This document shows, piece by piece, positions 50,434 to 54,206 of a stretch of DNA of 54,206 bases. Made by a program: the position numbers and the translations under genes. The stretch is from IMG/VR virus record IMGVR_UViG_3300033149_001601, positions 1 to 54,206 of that record; one strand, written 5' to 3'. Every line of letters begins with the position of its first letter. Position 1 is the first letter of the stretch. The notes beneath the pieces are model-generated. The model saw only the letters and a list, made by a program, of their open reading frames with translations, did no database searches and had not been told where the DNA came from. Source of the stretch: a virus.

Positions 50434-50688
50434 TCTGCTAAGATAGATGGAAGAGATGCTGTGTTTTTTCCGCAAAATGTTATTTTTATCCTAAATCCCT
50501 CTGCATTAATCAATATAAGAGAAGAGTATAGTGGTGACAGCAACCATGTTGGTGATGTTCCTGAGGTGGGACAGAAGACTAACTACACGGGCCTGGCTCC
50601 CTATTCTTTCCCTGGTTCAGGCGGCATGATGGAAAGTGGCTACGGTGGTTTCGCAGCGCCAGTCCAGTTGCCGTTAGATGAGTTTTAA
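50434..50688 (+). CDS. In-frame extension of phosphatase after TAG, or separate small gene
   Basis: After the TAG at 50431 the frame continues without a stop to a TAA at 50688. The first 40 residues (SAKIDGRDAVFFPQNVIFIL) read as the natural end of the preceding domain, so readthrough or a recent nonsense mutation is possible. Alternatively, a GTG at 50461, with GGAAGAG upstream, would make a separate 75-residue protein. The tail is Gly/Pro-rich (PYSFPGSGGMMESGYGG). TAG is a true stop elsewhere in this phage. Confidence 0.4.
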   Translation, partial: SAKIDGRDAVFFPQNVIFILNPSALINIREEYSGDSNHVGDVPEVGQKTNYTGLAPYSFPGSGGMMESGYGGFAAPVQLPLDEF

Positions 50689-50720
50689 AACAGTAATAAT
50701 TTAATATACTTTAAGAGATT

Positions 50721-51341
50721 ATGTTTGAATCAAGAGCTTATACAGTGCAAATGAATCTGGATGTGCCAGATGCAGAGAAGAGAACAGCCGAGAAGGCGTC
50801 TGAATATTTTGAATCCATTCTCTCACAACTCAAGTTAGGTATTGAGCACCTAGACTTGATCTATACTCCATTTGCCAAGCGTCAAAAGCTTGATTCTAAA
50901 GAAATTGTTGAAAATAGAGATATATTAAAGAAGTACAGGTCTAAGACAAAGGAATTGTTTGATAAAATCCTTAATGACTCGCATCATGCAGTCTCTCTTA
51001 TGGGTGAGTTTTCAACTGACTCTGCGGTAGAAGAGTTAATGGGTTCATTTGTTGCGGCTACCAGAGAGCTAGAAAAACAAGTTAATATATTGTTATCAAT
51101 ATTTTCGAATCTAAATAACCCTGAGTTCAAGGACCAGCTCATTAAAGCAATTGACTCAGTTAAGAAGCAGTCATCACAATTGAAGCAGCTTGTGAACGAC
51201 AGGATTTTAGAGCACATAGACACTAATATTTTGGCAAAGAATTGGGAAAGCCTTGTTAATGATAAGTATCAGGACAAGATAAAAAACAAAACCCCGCTTG
51301 TTGTTCAGCTTTATGAAGAAAGACAAGAAGCTTTGAAATAA
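50721..51341 (+). CDS. Coiled-coil protein, 206 aa
   Basis: A helical protein with long heptad stretches and no enzyme motif. It lies upstream of a small Lys-rich gene and the protease. It could be a chaperone or scaffold component for head assembly; unproven. Confidence 0.65.
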   Translation: MFESRAYTVQMNLDVPDAEKRTAEKASEYFESILSQLKLGIEHLDLIYTPFAKRQKLDSKEIVENRDILKKYRSKTKELFDKILNDSHHAVSLMGEFSTDSAVEELMGSFVAATRELEKQVNILLSIFSNLNNPEFKDQLIKAIDSVKKQSSQLKQLVNDRILEHIDTNILAKNWESLVNDKYQDKIKNKTPLVVQLYEERQEALK

Positions 51342-51361
51342 TTGGAGACATTGTGGTATTT

Positions 51362-51529
51362 ATGAAAAGAGGAGTCGCTAAGATCGACAAGGTATTTACT
51401 GACTCAGATGTTGAGACAGATGAGGCTAAGACTAAGAAGGCGTTAGCAGATGCTAAGAAGGCCAAGGACGTTAAGGCTGTGAAGGGCGACGAGAGTCAGG
51501 CACCACAAACTCAAACTACGGAAAAGTAA
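51362..51529 (+). CDS. Small Lys/Ala/Asp-rich protein, 55 aa
   Basis: Starts at the ATG at 51362 and ends in a TAA whose last base begins the protease ATG. Composition is Lys/Asp/Ala (TKKALADAKKAKDVKAV), probably helical or disordered. The coupling to the protease gene supports it as real. It may be a head-assembly cofactor. Confidence 0.6.
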   Translation: MKRGVAKIDKVFTDSDVETDEAKTKKALADAKKAKDVKAVKGDESQAPQTQTTEK

Positions 51530-54206
51530 TGATACGTAAATACGCTAATGCAGTTATTGTCCCAGAGGTTATTGAGGATACAGACGAGCTTCTGTCTAAT
51601 GCCGACCTCGAACTAAACGACAAGATGAAGAAGTTTGCACAGGAGCTTAAAACAATCGCCCCACAGGCTTCAGACTTTTTATACTTTACAGCTGTAATGA
51701 TGCATGCAACTGAGGCATCTCTCATTGATGATGATGGAGATATTAAGAAGGACGCTTCAGGTAATCCTGTAACAGCGCATTGGGAGCAGCTACCAACCGG
51801 ATCGGTTAGATGGGTATGCTCGGACCCTTCTATTAGGCCATACAAGAATTCAAACAACGATATCTTTCCAGCGTCAGAGCTTAAGAAAGCATACCCCAAG
51901 TGGGTTGGACGCCCTTTATGCCTCGATCACAAGTCCTCTTCTGTAGAGCACGTTCGAGGCGTTATTGTTGATACACATTGGGACGAGAAGAGACAGCGTA
52001 TTGTTGCTCTCTGTGCTCTCGATAAGGTCAACTATGCAGACTTAGCACGTAAGGTTGCTTCAGGTTATGCAACAAACGTATCAATGGGTACAGCAGTTGG
52101 ACGCGCAGTATGTACAGAGGAAGGCTGCCATAGAGTGGCTAAGGTTGAGTCAGACTTCTGTGACCACATGAGAAAGCGTTCATGCTACGGAGAGATTAAC
52201 CTAGACCTATCACCAATCGAGCTTTCACTCGTTGTTACTGGTGCAGACCCCAAGGCTAAGGTTAAGCACATTATTGCAAAGGATTTGAGCGCAGCTCGCA
52301 AGGCAGCTGAAGCTCTTGAGTCTTATCTTGATAAAACAATTAAGCTTGCCTCCGCAGAAGATGCAGAGGTTCAGTTAATCAAGGATGAGCTAGCAAAACT
52401 AAATGAGAGAGTTGCTAGTTTACAGACATCACTAGACGAGGCTGAGGCTTCTGATGGTGATGAAAATAATGCTACAGGACCAACTCATTCATCCGATGAG
52501 ATGAAGGAAGGAATTGTAGAAAATCAACAACCAGCTTTTGGAGCAGGTGAGGACTTCGCCTCATTCGCAAAAGAGTTGGCTTCAATTAATAGTAAGTTAG
52601 ATAAAATATCTTCACTGCATAACAGCGAGGGATCAATGACAAAGAAAAACGCATATTGGCAGGGCACTGAGGAGCCAACTCCAGGTAAGCCACAGTACCC
52701 AGTAGAACCAGGTGAAGAAGCCCGTATGCAGGATAAGCACATGGTAGGCCAGTCGCCTTTCCCTGATGTTGGTCCTGTTGACGGCATGCACCCTGGTTAT
52801 GAATCACATGAAGGATCTGAGGAAGAGCGTAAGCGCAAGCTACAGCGTCTAGCAGAGCAACAGCGTCGTGAAGAAATTCGCAAGGCAGCTCTCGCAGAGG
52901 CTAAGAAGCAGCTTGAGTCTGTTGCTTACCCACAGGGAACTGAGGAGCCTACCCCAGCTGGTAAGCCACAGTACACTCCAGACCCACTTGAGATGTCTGC
53001 TCGTCAAGATGACAAGCAGATGGTAGGCGCTCCACCATTCCCAGAGGTTGGTGCAGTTGACGGCCTATACGGTGACGACCTTAAGACAAAGGAAATGCTT
53101 TCTCGTGCAAAGCTTAAGGCAACCTTTAAGAAGGCATCTGATGACGGTGCTCTTAACAAGGCAGGCTCACGTTGGGAGGTTTCTGCAGGCAAGACGCTTA
53201 TATTAACAGCTTCTGTTGATGAGATTTCTCGTGGCAACGCAGATGTTATGTATGATATGGTTGCAACAGCAGATTTTGGCCGTTCAATGATTAAGACCAT
53301 TCAGGCTGAGGGTTATGAGACTGCAAGAGCTAAGTTTAAGGGAGCACAGGCAGCACCACCAGTAGGCGGAGCACCAGGCGCACCAGCAGGTGAGCCAGTA
53401 GGCGCAGGTCCAGCACCAGAGCTTGGTGGAGAAGGGCTTGATGAGGGTCCAGGTGAGGATGAGCTTGAGGAAGCTCTCAGGGAAGCTAAGACAATTCTTG
53501 AGGAAGCACTTGATGAGGTTGAGCCAGGAGCTGATGCTCTTGACAAGGAAGACCTTGGCGGAGCGCCACCAGCACCAACTGATGAAGCTGCATTCAAGGG
53601 AGCATCTGTTGAGTCAATGCGTAAGACAGTTAACGCAATGCTCGGAGAGTCTTTCAAGGAGACAATTGCTACACTTAGAGCGCACAAGGACGAGCTTGAG
53701 ACAGCTGAGACCGTTCTTAAGTCTAAGTACGCTTCTTTCGATGGAAAGCATAAGCTTTACTTTGCATCTCTTGTAGATAAGGCAGTTGCTGACGCTAAGA
53801 AGACTGCTTCTGATTGTGGAGAGCTTAAGGGTGCGTTTGTTCGTTACGCAGCTGGAACCGCTCAGCTTGAGAAGAAGGCTCAGATATTCGAAGGTGTTGA
53901 GGGTGATGTTCACGTTCCAGGCTTCGATGGCGAGGGCAAGATTGAAACTGAGGTTCCTGAGGTTCCATTCCCAGACATGTCTCAGTTCGGTGAGGGTATG
54001 GACACCAATACTGATGAGATGACCGAATCTGACTCTGGTATGTTCGCTAAGGACAAGGACGAGAATAAGTCTGATAAGGACGACGACAAGTCTCATGCAG
54101 CCGATGCATTGTTCGCTAAGGATAAGAAGGACGATGATAAGGATGATGAGGAAAAGGACGACAAGAAGGACGACAAGAAGGACGACAAGAAGGACGACAA
54201 GAAGGA
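51529..54206 (+). CDS. Prohead protease-scaffold protein, 3' end cut by window edge
   Basis: The frame is open from the ATG at 51529 to the end of the window (892 codons, no stop). The first 250 residues look like a head-maturation serine protease: LDHKSSSVEHVRG with a candidate His near 134, a conserved GYATNVSMG with the candidate Ser near 185, a zinc-like CTEEGCH and CDHM, then INLDLSPIELSLVVTGADP. Later parts are helical and low-complexity, with a duplicated linker and a final Lys/Asp repeat. An in-frame internal ATG at 52636 could start a separate scaffold, as in lambda C/Nu3. It would cleave scaffold and capsid during maturation. Confidence 0.8.
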   Translation, partial: MIRKYANAVIVPEVIEDTDELLSNADLELNDKMKKFAQELKTIAPQASDFLYFTAVMMHATEASLIDDDGDIKKDASGNPVTAHWEQLPTGSVRWVCSDPSIRPYKNSNNDIFPASELKKAYPKWVGRPLCLDHKSSSVEHVRGVIVDTHWDEKRQRIVALCALDKVNYADLARKVASGYATNVSMGTAVGRAVCTEEGCHRVAKVESDFCDHMRKRSCYGEINLDLSPIELSLVVTGADPKAKVKHIIAKDLSAARKAAEALESYLDKTIKLASAEDAEVQLIKDELAKLNERVASLQTSLDEAEASDGDENNATGPTHSSDEMKEGIVENQQPAFGAGEDFASFAKELASINSKLDKISSLHNSEGSMTKKNAYWQGTEEPTPGKPQYPVEPGEEARMQDKHMVGQSPFPDVGPVDGMHPGYESHEGSEEERKRKLQRLAEQQRREEIRKAALAEAKKQLESVAYPQGTEEPTPAGKPQYTPDPLEMSARQDDKQMVGAPPFPEVGAVDGLYGDDLKTKEMLSRAKLKATFKKASDDGALNKAGSRWEVSAGKTLILTASVDEISRGNADVMYDMVATADFGRSMIKTIQAEGYETARAKFKGAQAAPPVGGAPGAPAGEPVGAGPAPELGGEGLDEGPGEDELEEALREAKTILEEALDEVEPGADALDKEDLGGAPPAPTDEAAFKGASVESMRKTVNAMLGESFKETIATLRAHKDELETAETVLKSKYASFDGKHKLYFASLVDKAVADAKKTASDCGELKGAFVRYAAGTAQLEKKAQIFEGVEGDVHVPGFDGEGKIETEVPEVPFPDMSQFGEGMDTNTDEMTESDSGMFAKDKDENKSDKDDDKSHAADALFAKDKKDDDKDDEEKDDKKDDKKDDKKDDKK
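52626..52638 (+). promoter_or_regulatory. Candidate internal ribosome binding site and start for nested scaffold
   Basis: CGAGGG at 52626-52631 precedes an in-frame ATG at 52636 after a short spacer. The protein before it is the protease plus helical linker; after it comes the Gln/Pro-rich linker and coiled regions. This is where a lambda Nu3-like scaffold would start. Confidence 0.4.
52654..53063 (+). repeat. Duplicated linker in protease-scaffold gene
   Basis: Bases 52654-52785 and 52926-53063 encode two related segments of about 45 residues. Both contain QGTEEPTP, GKPQY, an Arg/Gln/Asp part with MVG, PFP and VG-VDG. They are separated by a charged helix of 47 residues. This is an internal duplication. 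Confidence 0.8.
54157..54206 (+). repeat. Twelve-base tandem repeat encoding Lys/Asp tract
   Basis: Four copies of GACGACAAGAAG plus two bases run to the end of the window. They encode DDKK repeats at the end of the visible protease-scaffold frame and probably continue beyond it. Confidence 0.9.

Noticed and set aside
52524-54096. Long minus-strand frames opposite the protease-scaffold gene
   Set aside because: They are Ser/Pro/Leu-rich mirror frames of a repetitive coding sequence that stays open in the plus frame across the full length.
1-54206. Genome-wide reassignment of TAG to an amino acid
   Set aside because: At least five genes end naturally at TAG (for example 8033-8035, where paralogues end at the same residue, and 12861-12863, 25419-25421, 28935-28937 on the minus strand). 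Only the TAG at 50431 looks like a candidate for local readthrough.
1-54206. tRNA genes, CRISPR arrays, integrase or transposase
   Set aside because: Gaps are short and none shows a cloverleaf with CCA or TTC arm, regular spaced repeats, or recombinase motifs. The HNH gene at 27600 is the only mobile-type gene.

Overview
The window is a stretch of a large, apparently lytic tailed bacteriophage genome. The evidence is a terminase large subunit, a portal protein, a prohead protease, a peptidoglycan-hydrolase virion protein and a complete-looking set of phage replication and recombination genes, packed tightly on one strand with ATGA-type overlaps. No integrase, transposase, CRISPR array or tRNA gene was seen. 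Ribosome binding sites such as AAAGGAGGT before recA point to a bacterial host with ordinary Shine-Dalgarno initiation. The base composition is AT-leaning by eye. The host cannot be named from this sequence.

Layout. Bases 1-6800 hold small unknown genes plus translation and redox genes: infC (IF-3), a peptide deformylase with a SEC-C tail, thioredoxin and an ATP-grasp ligase. Bases 6668-12863 hold the zinc-binding half of a DnaG primase, a tandem family of tiny Cys-containing proteins, SbcD/SbcC (gp47/gp46-like) and a deoxynucleoside monophosphate kinase whose reading frame is split at a perfectly phased -1 slippery heptamer. Bases 12935-21797 hold a CHB_HEX_C-type appendage protein, a Cas4/RecB-like Fe-S nuclease, a full-length trigger factor and a DnaE-type DNA polymerase III alpha subunit. 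Bases 22202-28731 hold a possible UvsY-like mediator, a RecA/UvsX recombinase, a gp32-like SSB, an endonuclease VII (gp49-like), DnaJ, the toprim half of the primase, an HNH endonuclease and a sigma-region-4-like regulator.

Bases 28745-29377 are the only minus-strand genes: three small proteins behind a near-consensus sigma-70 promoter, closed by a bidirectional terminator. From 29394 to the end is the virion and packaging module: a kinase-fold protein with N-terminal repeats, several large unknown virion-type proteins, a CCA-adding-enzyme-like nucleotidyltransferase, a Nudix protein, a GpA-like terminase, the portal, a giant HTH/transglycosylase/peptidase fusion, a tyrosine-phosphatase-like protein and a prohead protease-scaffold gene that runs off the window.

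How it works together. T4-like recombination genes (SbcCD, UvsX, gp32, gp49) are paired with a bacterial-type polymerase and a split bacterial-type primase. The phage also carries a nascent-chain kit: IF-3 for initiation, deformylase with a putative ribosome-docking tail, trigger factor, and DnaJ. That kit, the candidate programmed frameshift in the dNMP kinase, the antisense early-looking module and the modular virion enzymes are the most interesting parts. The major capsid protein, helicase, clamp and most tail genes are not identified here and may lie outside the window.
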